64,000 nucleotides of DNA, taken from positions 1-64,000 of the forward strand of contig JBAMJV010011224.1 of assembly GCA_037951105.1 (NCBI GenBank), written 5' to 3'. Source of the DNA: Echinarachnius parma. Its lineage: Eukaryota; Echinodermata; Echinoidea; Clypeasteroida; Echinarachniidae. Made by a program: the position numbers and the translations under genes. This document shows, in pieces, positions 21,985 to 34,276 of this stretch. The notes beneath the pieces are model-generated. The model did not search any database. It worked only from the letters and a program-made list of their open reading frames with translations, and had not been told where the DNA came from. How positions within the stretch are numbered: position 1 is the first letter of the stretch; every line of letters starts with the position of its first letter.

Positions 21985-22245
21985 GGGGGGGGGCAGAGAT
22001 TGAGCTGCAGCCCCCTGGAGTTTTGAAAACGACCATATTTGGGCAAAACCATGTCACAGTTGGGCAAATCCGTGCTATATTCTGGCAAAATAAAGTCATA
22101 TACTCATGTCATATTCGGACAGAGTCATGTTACATTCGGGCAAATTAGTGCAGCACAACGTTATTTTGCAGGCAAAACCGTGTAAAATCATGTTATTTCG
22201 GACTTAAACTAAACAAATGTAATTTGGGAGCAAAAGTCCTCAGCC
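21985..22245 (+). repeat. degenerate ~25-30 bp tandem repeat in intron 1
   Basis: The motif TTNGGGCAAAnCCATGTnAnA recurs about eight times (22038, 22058, 22082, 22112, 22135, 22168 and others). Preceded by a short poly-G run at 21981. Non-coding. Confidence 0.7.
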
Positions 22246-23384
22246 CTCCCTGAGAAAAATGTGCTCCTATGGCCATGAACAGCACCAGGGTTGACATGAA
22301 TTAACGTGCTATGCTTTATAGTAAAACAAATGTTGAAATAACAATCCGGTAAAAACATGATGACACACACATACATGTACACTTACTTAGTTACACATTA
22401 CTCGCTGCTTTTGTTACAAGGTACAAAAGGAGTTATGATTTACAAGAAATTCAGTAATAAAAAGCAGTTTAAGATTATTTTTTTTTATGGGACCACCAGG
22501 CAAAGAACAACCCATACTTTTTTATACTGTTTTATGATATCAAATAGATGTACCCAACATTTTGCAAAGGGTTGTGTAATTCATAAACAATGCAATTAAT
22601 TACCACCACTTACAGAACCATTATTATTTCCTGGTTCCGTACGCGCCATACACTTGCGAGTGCGCCAATTCTATTCACGCATACGTTTGGAGAATATGGA
22701 ATCCCGGACGATTCGTTCGCTCTGGACAAAGGTAGTCTTCGTACATGCAGACCCATATACACATGTTGTAGTATGGTGATGCGTTTTCCAAATATATATT
22801 TTCTGGAAACATATTTTTCTGAACTTGTTGATGGAATGGACTACAAAAGATGTTACCTTTCATTTATAAGAATATTATTTGTGGGTGGTGGTACCCTTTA
22901 AATGTTTGTTTCACTTGAAGGATGAATAAACATCGACCTTCTAAACAAATTTACCAGTATGGAACACTATCAAATAAAACAATCCTATCCCAAGATACAA
23001 ATCTACTATAATTAAAGTTTATAGATTTTGTTCTCCAATCAGATGATGTACTGTCCCAGGTTTACCTAATGCAATTTTTGATATATTATTTAAATTGGCA
23101 TTAATTTATACAACTGATAAATAAATTAAATGAAAACTTCATCTTCATACATGTAGCTATTATAATACAGAATTGTTATCATGGAATAACTGGCATATGT
23201 CGCAGGATTAGTGCGTGAAAATCCTCCAGGTATTTGAGCAATGACGTCATACGTTTGCTCTTTTTATTGGAGGATATCTCGGTTGATGGTTTTATAATCC
23301 TACGGTCCACATCTGACACTCTGTATCTGGTGTCTGAATGCTGTAAAACCATTCTTATCTTGACGCATATTACAAACAAAAATG
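22246..23384. other. intron 1 sequence, nothing recognised
   Basis: Open frames at 22357-22599 and 22590-22901 lack splice sites or protein features that I would trust. Confidence 0.5.
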
Positions 23385-23885
23385 TTGGGTGTGCTTATCT
23401 TCTCCTTTTTTTTAAAGCCCATTTCAGCATTTTCAAGCATTTTTCAGCCTAATAATGGAAATCTTTTATACAGATGACAAGCAGTTTAAAACGCTGAAAA
23501 AATTGTGTTATTTCATACCCATATGAGGCAGAAATGTGTTTGCTAAGGGATGAAACATGTAAAGCCATTTTGATAGACATTTCTATGACTTAGTTTTTTG
23601 AGTGTATTGATCAATGAATGTTGGGTGCCTTTATCTACTCCCTTTTCAGCCCATATCAGCATATTCAACCATTCGTCAGGCTAATAATGCTTATCGTTGA
23701 AATTACCAAGTGGTTTGAAACTCTGAACAAGGTCACTTGATACCCATATGAGGCAGAAATTATGATAGCTGAGATAAGAGATGATAAATGTAAAACATAA
23801 AGCCGTTTTGGCATACGTTTCTGTACGATTTGCTTTTGTGTAATGATCAAACCTTCTCCACGTTGCCAATTTGCATATTGTATAT
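23385..23885 (+). repeat. tandem duplication, ~255 bp unit, in intron 1
   Basis: GTTGGGTG(T/C), CTTATCT(T/A)CTCC, CAGCCNAATAATG, GAAAnnnTGAAnAA and ATACCCATATGAGGCAGAAAT occur in order at about 23382 and 23619. The 152 residue minus-strand open frame at 23665-24123 partly lies on this repeat and shows no family. Confidence 0.8.
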
Positions 23886-24360
23886 AGCGAGTATGACGAA
23901 TTATGATTTTTGTTGTTGTAGTTTTGATGTGAAAGAAATAAAAGACAACTTGTCCTGAGAGTGAGAGGTGTTCATGTGTGAAGCATATGATGTTTGAAGA
24001 ACAGAACAATGTGAACAGACATTGATTAATATTGATTATTGAGTGTGTATATATGCTGCCATATGTGTGCTGTGTGCTGAGAGCACCACAAACTGTCCAC
24101 ATTTTCCCTTTGTCATTCCTCATGTATACATCTAGTGAGGCTTCAAATTCCTACCTACAAAGACTAACAAATATTAAATGTCAGAATGTTGTATTCATTT
24201 TTTTTTTGCGGTTTTAAAATAGTACCATTGTACAAGACAAGACTGAAATATACATTTAAGTGAGATTTGTATTGATTCACAAATTTGACATTGTAGTCAC
24301 TTTCAGGACCTCTTCAAAGTGTACTGTTGTCTGTACCTCGATCTATTTCTTTGAAAAGTG

Positions 24361-24487
24361 TATTGCACCGGTACAGGCTATTAGCCATGATATATTTGCC
24401 AGGCTAGAATGAAGGTTTTAGAGTATTGCACCGGTACAGGCTATTAGCCATGATATATTTGCCAGGCTAGAATGAAGGTTTTTAGAG
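24361..24487 (+). repeat. recent 63-bp tandem duplication
   Basis: The two copies, starting at TATTGCACCGGTACAGG (24361 and 24424), are identical apart from one inserted T at the end. This implies a young duplication or an assembly artefact. Confidence 0.95.
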
Positions 24488-24540
24488 TATTTCAAACAGA
24501 GAGGAACTGAACAGAAACATATAATATAAAATAACAAATG

Positions 24541-24593
24541 AACAAAGAAAATGGGGTTTTCCCAGGATCACGGGAAAACCCAATTTTCTTTGT
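24541..24593. repeat. inverted repeat, ~21-bp arms
   Basis: CAAAGAAAATGGGGTTTTCCC and GGGAAAACCCAATTTTCTTTG flank an 8-10 base loop, with one mismatch. Could be the ends of a very short MITE. Confidence 0.85.
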
Positions 24594-25844
24594 ATTATAT
24601 TTGGTAAAAAAACGTATATCAGATCTGAGCAGTACTTTGCCATTGTATTTGGGCAGAATACTTGGAAAGCTTTATTAGCGATGGGGTATTAGGAGAGCAT
24701 TTAGTCATTCAGACCTCTTTTTTCCTTTAAAGTTTTTTGAGTACACATAACAATCATACCAACTGCTGTGATACAATGCAAGTGGCCCATGATACATGAT
24801 AGAAGAATATTTACTGCAAAGTATATCAGGCTACCATGCAGGGGAGCTACATGTAGATCAACAGAAAGTTACAATTTTACGTAACATATAGATCAATAAT
24901 TTCAGGGGGAGTCTATTCCCGTGCCTGATGTAAGCTGGAGCCTTTGTATTTGTGCAGACCACTTTCTTTCAGACCTCATTGCACGCTTTGAATTCTTTAT
25001 TCTTTATTAGCTTAGTATTTGGCAGCGTTCTATGCTAACGCAACCAACATGTCTTTCTAGTGTTTTTCTTGTGCATTTACAAATGCAAACTACTAAAGAT
25101 AATTCCAACTCTAAGTAAACTAAACCATCTTTAGTGATACAAATTTAGCAAAAGTTAAACAAATGGGCTGATAAATTAGACTAGCAAATCCTAATGGGGG
25201 TGATCATTACATAACCGCTACAAAATAGAGTCTTGAGCCCATATACTATAGTGCTCTAGGATTGAGTACTCTAGTTATGCGTGGTCATTGGTGTCTATTT
25301 ATATTCTTGTTATCTATTCTCCTCTATGATGGAAGTACTTTCTGATGGGTAAAATTTTGTGGTGTATTGGAGGAGAAATTTATTGGAAAGATGTGGAGGA
25401 GGAAGAGGTGTTGGATGAGGGAGGAAAGGGGGAGGAGGAAGAGCTGATTGATAGGCAAGTTGTATTTTCATTCTAACTATTCCCCATTATTAAAGGCTTC
25501 AATCCTGAAGATTCTTGCAGCTATAGTGCTACAGTGGAACATAAGTATTTGCATGATATGGACAGGGACTCATCTGTCTTGAGATCACTCTGAGTTGCAT
25601 CTACAATAGTTGAGATCCTGAACTGTACTATACCCTTATGCCCCTATAGCGCCGCGCGCCAACGAGAGTTCTGCGCAACATCATTGATTTCCCAACAGAT
25701 TCACTGGGCGTCGTGCGATATACGGGGGAAAGGAGTATACATAAAGAGTCCAGGAACTAGACTAAGTTGGATCAGGACATATAGTGGCATTCTGACCTGC
25801 ATCTTAAATAGCGGGATCATCAGGTAGGAGTAGTAATATTGTCA
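24594..25844. other. intron 1 sequence, little recognised
   Basis: A GC-rich patch with CGCGCGCC lies at 25648-25735. A GGAGGA purine run occurs at about 25385-25445. No exon supported. Confidence 0.45.
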
Positions 25845-26238
25845 AAATCAACATAACTTACTTAGAACTTACTTAGAACTCTAGTGGTTCTCATGTACCT
25901 CGTCATTTGTTTTACCAATAGAACTAAGAAGCATGCATGGAACAGGTTTCGGTTTTCTGAATTTCTCATTTGTTACAAAGATATTCATGATTGAAGTGTT
26001 CAGATTTGAAAGTCTCCCTTGGATTACTACTTTGTACAAAGTTAGTGCAATGATTTAGCAAATATCACTTTGCATATTTTGCTAATTACTCGGTCATATG
26101 TCAGTCATTTACCATGGAATTTTCACACATCACTCAATGGACATATATTGATCAGATCACAGAAATTTAATATGCACATTTTATCAAGTCTTTGTAAGTA
26201 TTTGCACATTCCATCAAAGTTACTAGATCCCTGTTAAA
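25845..26238 (-). mobile_element. TTAA MITE (AGGGATCTAGTAAC ends), copy 3, diverged
   Basis: The interior matches copy 2 in order: GAACAGGTTTCGGTTTTCTG, GTTACAAAGATATTCATGATTG, TTACTCGGTCATAT, and at the right end GTTACTAGATCCCTGTTAA. The left end has decayed. Confidence 0.8.
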
Positions 26239-26400
26239 GAACGTGTCGTCGAATCTAGAGGGCACTTTAGAAAAAGTAGTTGGATCTTTTAAAAGCGCAC
26301 TTTGACCTGACGACATAGTGACTTTAAGTTAGTTAACTTGAAGGTGGAAAGAGAATGGAAGCTGAAGAGATGTGGCATCATGTAGCTGTTGATTTGATGT

Positions 26401-26698
26401 CCGGGGGGGGGGGGGGGGGGGGGGTGTGATTCACAAAGATTCTAAGTACCTAACTATTATGGAAAGCCATTTGTAGCCTTAGAATAAAACATAATAAAAA
26501 GCATGAATGCAAGTATATTATACTGTCATAAATTTTACATCAAAAACATGGAATCTTCTTGATAATAGAAAATAGTATCATACTCTGAATCAACATTTTA
26601 TGCCTTTTAAAATAACTTGTTCACATTTTTTTCAAAGAAACTAAACAGCTTTTCATACTTTTTAAGTTCAACTTGGGATCTTTGTGAAACACCCCCTG
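26401..26698. mobile_element. MITE with CAGGGGGTGTTTCACAAAGAT ends, copy 1
   Basis: The left end has expanded into a poly-G tract (26402-26424) followed by GTGATTCACAAAGATTCTAAGT. The right end is ATCTTTGTGAAACACCCCCTG. The interior ACCTAACTATTATGGAAAGCC and GTAGCCTTAGAATA match the copy at 37080. Confidence 0.85.
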
Positions 26699-27039
26699 AA
26701 GTGTAATAAAATGTAGGTAGTATTAGAAATCGACATATGTGTGTATTTGCAGAGTCTAGTAGGAAAACTGAATGATATATAAGAAAGAAATGAATTGGTG
26801 AATTCATTTGATAAGGTTGTGAACGATATGTGGTGAAGGAAAAAAAAGCAGTTTAGTGATATTATTTAAAAGGTATAAAAATATAATTTGGTTGAAGGAA
26901 AAAAAGAAAATAATTGGACCAAGTGAAATATTAATTTGTGGATTCATTTGATAAGGTTGTAAACTATATGGTTCATGTGATGATGAAGTAAAAAAAAAAA
27001 AAAAACAGTCTGGTGATATTAAAAGATATAAACACATTT
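26699..27039. other. intron 1 sequence with paired ~145 bp repeat
   Basis: GAATTCATTTGATAAGGTTGTGAACnATATG at about 26799 recurs as GGATTCATTTGATAAGGTTGTAAACTATATG at about 26940. Both are followed by a poly-A-containing segment and CAGTTTAGTGATATT or CAGTCTGGTGATATT. Confidence 0.7.
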
Positions 27040-28135
27040 ATGGTTATATGGGATGATGAAGGGAAAATATAAAACAGTTGGACCCATGGCAGTGCAGCTA
27101 TATCTATAGAACAATATGTTTGCATAACAACTGTGGACATTGCACGGTCTCCAAAATAAAAAGGCAAAATTTGTTTGAATTATATGCAGTGTTTGCCCTT
27201 CTGCCCCGTGTGTAGGGCAACTAGAGATATAATTCAAACAAGGGGGGAAAATCACACTATTTACTTTTAGGCAGCCCATGCCTACATAATATGGATGGTC
27301 AGACGACGTCGGTGAGATGATCAGTTTGGTAGTGTCAGTCTTTGAGTTGCATGCATGCATAGTCTTATTTGGAATTAAAAAAAACGTGGACATGTACAGG
27401 ATTGTGTCAGTGATATTATTAGAATGGTTTGCCAGAGTTATAAATGTATTCATCATTTTTTGTAATGATTGATATTTCAAGTGGAGTTACTTGAACAAGA
27501 AAAACACGATCCATTGTGAGAGTTATAAATATATTCATCATCGTTGTATTGTAATGGTTTGATATATTCTGAGTGGAGATAATCAAGAATGGAGAACGCT
27601 AGACAGTGGTCTTGATGAGCAGTTTTCAAGTTTGCAAGACTTTATTTAGAATTAAGAAAGCTCACACTCAGGATTGCGTCAGTGGTATCATTAGAACCAT
27701 TTTCAGAGTTACGTAGTTATCATTTCTGACATCGCTATTTCAAGAGTAGATAATCAGACTTGCTGAACGCCATTTGCTTTTATAGGCAGTCATTATGATG
27801 AACAGTATTGAAGTTGCCAATTTGTTTTTGTTGCATAAAAACGTGTACTTGATTATATTAGAGGTATTACTTTTTATCAAGGTAAGGATTGGAATACAAG
27901 AGAAGATCACGATATTTGTTTTCTTAGGCAACAGATATGAGATTCTTAATTTGATTAGTCTGGGTAGGAGGTCTTTTCAAGTTTGCAAATTTTCATCTAC
28001 AATAAAAGAACAAATTTGATTTTGTCAATGGTATTATGAGTAGACCATGATACGACCCAAATATTTTTAGTCAGACATAAAATCTTAAGAGTTTGTAAAT
28101 CTGTATCCAGTAAGAATTATGTCAATGGTATAAGT
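27040..28135 (+). repeat. degenerate tandem array in intron 1
   Basis: Recurring words are GATTGTGTCAGTGATATTATTAGA, AGAGTTATAAATGTATTCATCAT, AAGTTTGCAA, and TGATATTTCAAGTGGAG with its variants. They appear near 27410, 27515, 27680, 27790, 28020 and 28120. The unit is roughly 120-250 bp, strongly diverged. The 153 residue minus-strand open frame at 27019-27480 lies on it and is not a gene. Confidence 0.65.
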
Positions 28136-28166
28136 TTATATAAATATGGTGCAAAAAATGAAGACC

Positions 28167-28352
28167 TAATATATCATAATATAATATAATATAATATAAT
28201 ATAATATAATATAATATAATATAATATAATATATATAATATGATATAATATAATATAATATAATATAATATAATATAATATAATATAATATAATGATCAT
28301 ACAATATAATATGATATAATACAATGTAATATGATATAATATAATATAATAT
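28167..28352 (+). repeat. TATAA pentanucleotide microsatellite
   Basis: About 35 copies of ATATA/TATAA with a few interruptions. The Ile/Tyr-rich open frames on the minus strand come from it. Confidence 0.95.
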
Positions 28353-31202
28353 CTTTGAATCAAACCAGGGGAAATCATACTATATACAGTACGTGATCAG
28401 ATTCCTTAGCAAATATACAGGTTTGTAAAATTGCATCGGGAATAAAAAGCATACAGGTTGAATTTGTAGAACCATGATGTGGAAGAGAATTTGTGTGTAT
28501 ATTCATTTGTGTGATTTGCATTTTGATCTATAAATTATGCGATAAACTTTATCCCTACTCTAGCATTAGTAAACATTCATGCAACAACGAATATATATAA
28601 TGCAACGCTGGATGGGATTTCTGGTATTTCATGGGTGCATTGTTATCGTGCATTTGATCCGACGCTCGCTCAACTCAAGTGTGAAGTATGGTATTATATA
28701 AGTTTGCGTCAGTAATACCATCGCCGCATTCATACTCAGGGACGTATGGTCCAACCACCCGGACGTAAAACACTGGGAGCCGTATGTGTGTGTTCATCGG
28801 GCCATGGAGCATGGTTTCGATTAGGAAATTAAAATTTGGATATGGTGCGCCAGTTCTCTTGTATATACATTAACCAAATGGAGGCAGCTTGATTTGGGTA
28901 TAACACATATTCTCCATAGACCTCTACCAAGGTTTATTCGGGACAAGTTCTGCATGGGTTAACCTGCCGTGTATACATAATTTAAAAGGAATCTTAAGTG
29001 GATCATTCCTTATTTTAACAGGGAATATTGTTGATTAAACAAAAAATACTCTATGGGGAAAACAATTTTTTGAAGGAAGTATTTAACCCTGTTGTAGTGA
29101 GCAGTAAAGCAGACCACAATTATATGGTGGAAGAACAACAGTATCTGTTTGACCCAGCTTGTATAATGTGGAAAGCTAACTAGTGACGGATAAGATTTTC
29201 ATGGCGTTGCATTGTGGACTCCATCTTGGATGCTTCTGCCGAGTAGTAATATCTAGTAGGATAGTTTAAAGTGGGAAGCTTGTTGCCTTAAAAAGATTAA
29301 TCTTGTTTAACTCTTTGAATGCCAGGGATATTACAGCTCTATGGCATCTGTGTTTACTGTGTGGTGCAAATATGCCACATTGACACTCAGGAATTAACAA
29401 CTGGAACTATGATATTAAATGTTATTGATTGCTGGAAAGGGGAATCGCCTATCTGGAGTGGGGTATTGTTTATAATAGAAGTGAGGCGGATGTTTGTACC
29501 CCCCCTCCCTCCCCCTGAAGATTTGCATTGTTTGTGGATAAAGGGCTGGACTAGCTCGGTAGTGTATTCAAGTTTTCCTTTTGGGGGGTCTATCACTTAT
29601 TGTGGGCAGACTCTATATTTGTGATGATTTTTACCCATATCTTGTTTATTATAATCGGGAGAATATTACTTGTTCCCATAGCAAACCTGATGTTCACACT
29701 ATTTTTGCCCCCCCCCCCCTCTCCACAAATGTTAGTTGCCTGATCGGGCAACCAAATTAGACCATTTATGAAATTCTACTTGCCCAGTGGCATCAATTTT
29801 GACTTGCCCCGGGCAATAGGGCAAGTGCTAGTGTTGAGCCTTGCTGTGCATGCATGTCAAATCCTGTTCTAGTGGAACTTATAGTACAAATTACAAGCTG
29901 TAAAAAGAAACCAATGAAATCAATATGATTTTTTAATTATAGTCGCACCATCGCGGGCAATGTGCGTGCGCAGCCTATAAAAAATGGTTTGGTTTTTATA
30001 GATCTATGAATAGATGGCACAATGCGGAGTAGTACTTAGCTAGTAGTAGTAAATATCTGCTTTTTAGTTTCTGTTTGACTTCATCAGTAGCTAAATAGCG
30101 GAGCTATCATAAGGATGCAAAAGGAAAATTTGTCTTTATTGATAGTTTAGCAAATTGGACGTACTTTATATACCCATATAAGGAATCAATATATTTCCTC
30201 CAATTTAGTATTCCATTTGAGACCTACTGTATACTTTATAATGTGACTGGTATCAAGTTTTTATCCGCACTGTCAGGAGCGTAAACCATACTTAGTTGTG
30301 ATTTAGTGACGCCATATTGCAAATATGTAAATGTATGAAGCGATCAATGTTTTCAGCTGTGATCGGTCGAAGGTAGGCTCCTTAATCGAGAAGTGATCAA
30401 ATTGATCACTGTTTTAACATTTACAATCATCAAGTGTACAGTTACTATCACTATGTTTATTTTGTATTGCAATATTGCATCTGGTATACATCGACTGTAA
30501 TATTTATGGGATTTGTGTGTTTTATCCTCCTTTTCTGAAGAACTACAATGTTTTTAACCTCAGTAAAGCTGTCGAGAATGGTACTCTATATCTTGATACT
30601 GCCTTCATAAGTGTTTGATTCAAAACATTTATATATTGTTGATACTGAGCGTACCAGGAGTGGTATACAAACTCACTGCATGATTTTCACTTGCTGCTTT
30701 TTTTTTGCACTTCCATTGATTGATTTGGTTGATATTTGCCAACTCTAAAACTTTCTAAAGGAATTCATTTGTAAAAGATTTGTTCAGCATCACTTTACTG
30801 AGTAAATTCTACAATAACAAAGGAACTCCAAAACCTGATTCACTGGAATACAATTGTATAACTGCCAGCACAGGGCAGTATGTTTACCAACAAACAATAG
30901 AGACATTGTTAAATGAATGCAAACAAGATTTTAGTGTAGAAAGTTGTTGCATATTTTACGAATCAGAACTTATAGCCAGAAAATCTGCTTTTGCTTCCAG
31001 AATATCTATAAGGTGTGGAGAAGGTGTTGTTTTCCTCAAATCAACGGATTATGCCAGTAAACTGTTACCTGAGAGATGCATCTTATCATGACACAAGATA
31101 TACTTTTATAGAGCGCCCATGGAATATTGTTGTTCTTGTTAAAGGATTTGAACTTGAAGCTTATTATTGGGATAATGAAGTGCCCACTGTGCCACAGCGA
31201 CA
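28353..31202. other. end of intron 1, sparse features
   Basis: Positions 28900-28962 hold a reversed family 1 short element (ATTCTCCATAGACCTC ... TGCATGGGTTAA). Positions 29308-29400 resemble 33270-33360 (TGCCAGGGATnTTAnnGCTCT, then TGGCATnTGTGT), another short dispersed repeat. C runs lie at 29499 and 29709. A 103-codon open frame at 30780-31091 begins without an ATG and has no recognisable features. Confidence 0.45.
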
Positions 31203-31309
31203 ATGATGAATATGGCACGACAAAGACGTAGAGCCACCATTATGATTGGCACCTTTGAAATACTATCTATTCGTCAGACGGTCAGTAAAGGGTCAAAGAA
31301 ACTAGTCAG
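31203..31309 (+). CDS. candidate alternative first exon of the GRAM-domain gene
   Basis: After an in-frame TGA at 31176, an ATG-ATG pair opens 35 codons ending at GTCAG|GTAATT. The donor leaves phase 2, as required to join the exon at 31637 only 327 bp downstream. The result would read GSKKLVRSKSFGNS. The peptide starts MMNMARQRRRATIMIG and is basic, with no domain. The ATG has A at -3. Against it: the frame is short and no promoter is evident. I regard it as a plausible alternative start, not an established exon. Confidence 0.3.
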
Positions 31310-31636
31310 GTAATTCTATACAAAAAGTTTCCTATACAAATGTAATACTTCTGCTACTATTTCTTGCCACTGCTTCCACTACTTCTTGTTTTTATTCCCC
31401 CTTTATTCCACTTGGGGTATACAAATGACTGTCAAATCTCAAATCCGCTCATTTATATTCCCCTTTGGTGATTATTTAATAACTCAATTTCATTGCACTT
31501 AGGTTTGATATATTCAAAAGACCGTCATATCTCAAACACATTTGCTTGTTTGTTTTTGTCCTTGATGAAAATTGTTTCAACCCTTCATAATAATTATTCT
31601 TTCTCTTCCTGTTTTTGTTTTATTATTCCTCTACAG

Positions 31637-31697
31637 ATCCAAGTCTTTTGGGAATTCCGTGTCAAAGGCTTTCACTGAGGCTGTGTCAAAACTGGAG
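31637..31697 (+). CDS. GRAMD1-like: GRAM-domain gene, exon 2 (Ser/Lys-rich linker)
   Basis: The acceptor TTCCTCTACAG and donor CTGGAG|GTATGT bound 61 bases. Entering in phase 2 and leaving in phase 0, it reads SKSFGNSVSKAFTEAVSKLE. This is a basic, possibly helical linker directly before the GRAM domain. The join to exon 1 completes an Ile codon, and the join to exon 3 gives SKLEMGHDSRNKQFHKLF. No other frame gives a continuous product with both neighbours. Confidence 0.8.
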
Positions 31698-32257
31698 GTA
31701 TGTACATGTGGATATCATTTTTTGTCTGTTTTGTTATTTTTTTAAATTTTAGTCGAATTGATCTCTTATGTTTGGTGAATAAATGTAGTTCTTGGTTTAT
31801 CCGTAGTTTGATAGAGGTTTTTCCAAGCTTTGACCTGGACCAATCCATAGTTGTAGAGTGAAATTCAGTATAAAAAAAAAGAAACTTAGTTGCTTATAAA
31901 AAAACAACTAAATTTGAATTCATATTTTCAGTTGTCTAAAGATCTGAGTTGTCTTAAGAAAGTTTTCAAAATTACAAAATTTCAAAATAGTATTGAAACC
32001 TAATTGCTCATTTTATTTTAACTAGATCAATTTGATTTTATGGTTTATAAGGCAGCATTCTTCAGTCTCTAACTTATGTTTTAAGCTGCCAGAATATTTG
32101 GTAAATTACAAAAGAAAAAAGTAAATCCTTGATCATTTATAGGTTGCTGATCAAATAGTAGCAGACTTTGAACCTCAAAGCATTGCAGTCTTTATAAATA
32201 ACCATTGGTGCCAGGTACCATGCAAACACTAAAGAGGAAATCTTGTGGAATATTTTA
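31698..32257. other. intron 2 sequence, nothing recognised
   Basis: AT-rich, no element identified. Confidence 0.5.
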
Positions 32258-33097
32258 TTAAAGTGATCTAGTAACTTTGTTGACATTAAAAAAAAATGAT
32301 GATTGGTTGATACAATGTGTATTGTTGTGAACTGATATGTCCACTGAGTAATGTGTGAAAATTTTCCCATTAAAGGGAAATGCCAGTAGTGGGAAACGCC
32401 CCACACACAAAAAATGAAATGTACGCTCTTAGTACCAATCATGTGAAAGAATATGTTTTTACTAATACGGGATGATACAAATTTAGCCTGGAAACCGCCT
32501 ACTAATTGATATACATGTATTTGGTAAATTATAAAGCTATCTGCTGCGGATTGATATCTCGCCGATGATTGTATGTTGATATACAGCCTCTTGCGATGCG
32601 TGTTAATCCTATGGCAAATGCGCACATGGTAATTTGCACGAACGAATCGTTCGAACGAGCGTATCTATGTGGCCAGCGCAGACGGGCCAAACTGACGGTG
32701 AATTTAGGCTCAATGTCAGCGGCTTTCATAAACGTTTTAACTGATATTTCTGCACATCACGATACTAAGGTTCGGATTTTCCACACACGCCCCTTTTTAT
32801 GCTATTTCAACAATACTAATCAATTAGTTTGGCCAATAAAGTTATTTTCCACTACTGGCATTTCCCTTTAAATGAATGTTATATGGTCGAGTAATGAGCG
32901 AAAATGCAAAGTGTTATTCACTAACTTATTGCACTGACTTGGTACATGGATACTACTATCCAGTGGATAGTGTAATATCTGAACACTTCAATCGTAAATA
33001 TCTCTTCAACGAATATATGAATGCAACAAGTATGAGAGAACTGCTAGAGTTCCAAGTAAGTTTTGAGGATTTGGACAATGTTACTAGAACCCTTTAA
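32258..33097 (+). mobile_element. TTAA MITE (AGGGATCTAGTAAC ends), copy 4, interrupted
   Basis: Left end TTAAAGTGATCTAGTAACTTTG, right end GGACAATGTTACTAGAACCCTTTAA. It matches copy 1 inside and is split by the element at 32370-32871, which landed at a TTAA within its ..TTTTCCCATTAAATG.. segment. Confidence 0.85.
32370..32871. mobile_element. nested TTAA element with AGGGAAATGCCAGTAGTGG ends
   Basis: Starts TTAAAGGGAAATGCCAGTAG and ends CTACTGGCATTTCCCTTTAA. TTAA is present on both sides, with near-perfect 22-bp inverted ends. The interior is GC-richer (32540-32790) with two opposed open frames, 32529-32729 (-) and 32569-32871 (+), neither recognisable. The ends share AAAGGG with the host MITE but differ after that, so it is a separate family. 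Confidence 0.85.
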
Positions 33098-34246
33098 GAG
33101 AAAAATTGCTTTTAAGCATTTTTTGTATTACTGTGCATCACTTTTTAAATGAATTCTTGACACAAGGCATATTTTTGCAAGCAGTAAAACATTCTGAAAA
33201 CAATAAAAATCTGGTACTGAACTAGAGTGCCCGACAAATCAAAAGAGGAACTCCTTCCAAAACATGTTTTAACCTATATCGTGCCAGGGATTTTAATGCT
33301 CTTTGGCATTTGTGTGTATTGTAACTCGCAAAAATACGAGCTTGGCACGTTAGGAGTTTATGTACATCATAACATGTACGTCATGTGTATGATTTATTAT
33401 AGGATACACAGTTACGTAGATTTTATATCATCCATATTTTTGCCAATCTAGCCTGAATTTTCCATGACATCACTAATTGGTCCTCTTCCAAAAAAAAACA
33501 ACAACACAAATTGATGGAATAAAAACAAACTCCTTGCACAAAACAATTTTGCCACATTCCTATTAAAAAAATAAATTCCAAAATGGGTAGTACATTGTGT
33601 TAATGCAGATGGAAGTACAGTAACTGTATTTGAGTGTGTAATACGCGTTGTCCGTGATCAGTACCTAATTCTTAAAGAGCATTAGAAGGCTTCATTCAAT
33701 CATCGTCATCCCTTCCGAGTTTGGACAGATTTGCTTTTGTACTTGTGCGGACAAGCGTTTGGATAACGAGGGGATCAAATCTCAAAGGTCACTCATTATT
33801 GACGAAATCAACAGCGTAGAAGTGAGATAAAATTGTTAGATCTTCGTTAGTGGCCTTAGTTCTCTACTACCTCAAGGGTAAAGTTAATTTATGTTAGAGT
33901 ATATCAAGGTAAGCATGAATGGACATACATTTATACAATAGTACTGTAGATTTTCAGTTATTTCCACACATGATTACCTGTCACCCCCAAAACAGGGTGG
34001 TATTTACTTAGCATTCTTTTGCTTTTTTCTTTTCTTATAAACAAATGGCAATGACAATTCATTGATAATTTTCTATTGGAACCAATTGCCTTCATGATTT
34101 TGGTAAATAGGCGCAGTTCTAGCTTGTGTTTCTACAGTATTTAGCACATTCTAGGAATATTTCTTCTTTGATGTGATCAAAAATGGTTAGCTGAGTCCTC
34201 GATCTCTATCTGGCTGAACACTATAAAAGACAGTTGGCTTGACTGA
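33098..34246. other. intron 2 sequence with one short dispersed repeat
   Basis: Positions 33270-33360 (GTGCCAGGGATTTTAATGCT ... CTTGGCACG) are related to 29320-29400 and have inverted ends CGTGCCAGG / CTTGGCACG. The rest is not recognised. Confidence 0.5.
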
Positions 34247-34276
34247 TGATGGGGGGGGGGGGGGGGGGGGGGGGGG
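34247..34276 (+). repeat. poly-G tract
   Basis: About 26 consecutive G within intron 2. Confidence 0.9.

Noticed and set aside
23665..24123. 152-codon minus-strand open frame
   Set aside because: Partly on a ~255 bp tandem duplication, no domain-like composition, no splice context.
28122..28378. Ile/Tyr-rich minus-strand open frames
   Set aside because: Translation of the TATAA microsatellite.
30780..31091. 103-codon open frame before the candidate alternative exon
   Set aside because: Begins at TTG rather than ATG, with no splice sites at suitable places and no recognisable product. Frames of this length occur by chance here.
32137..32625. 162-codon minus-strand open frame
   Set aside because: It crosses the boundaries of two nested TTAA elements, so it cannot be one ancestral gene.
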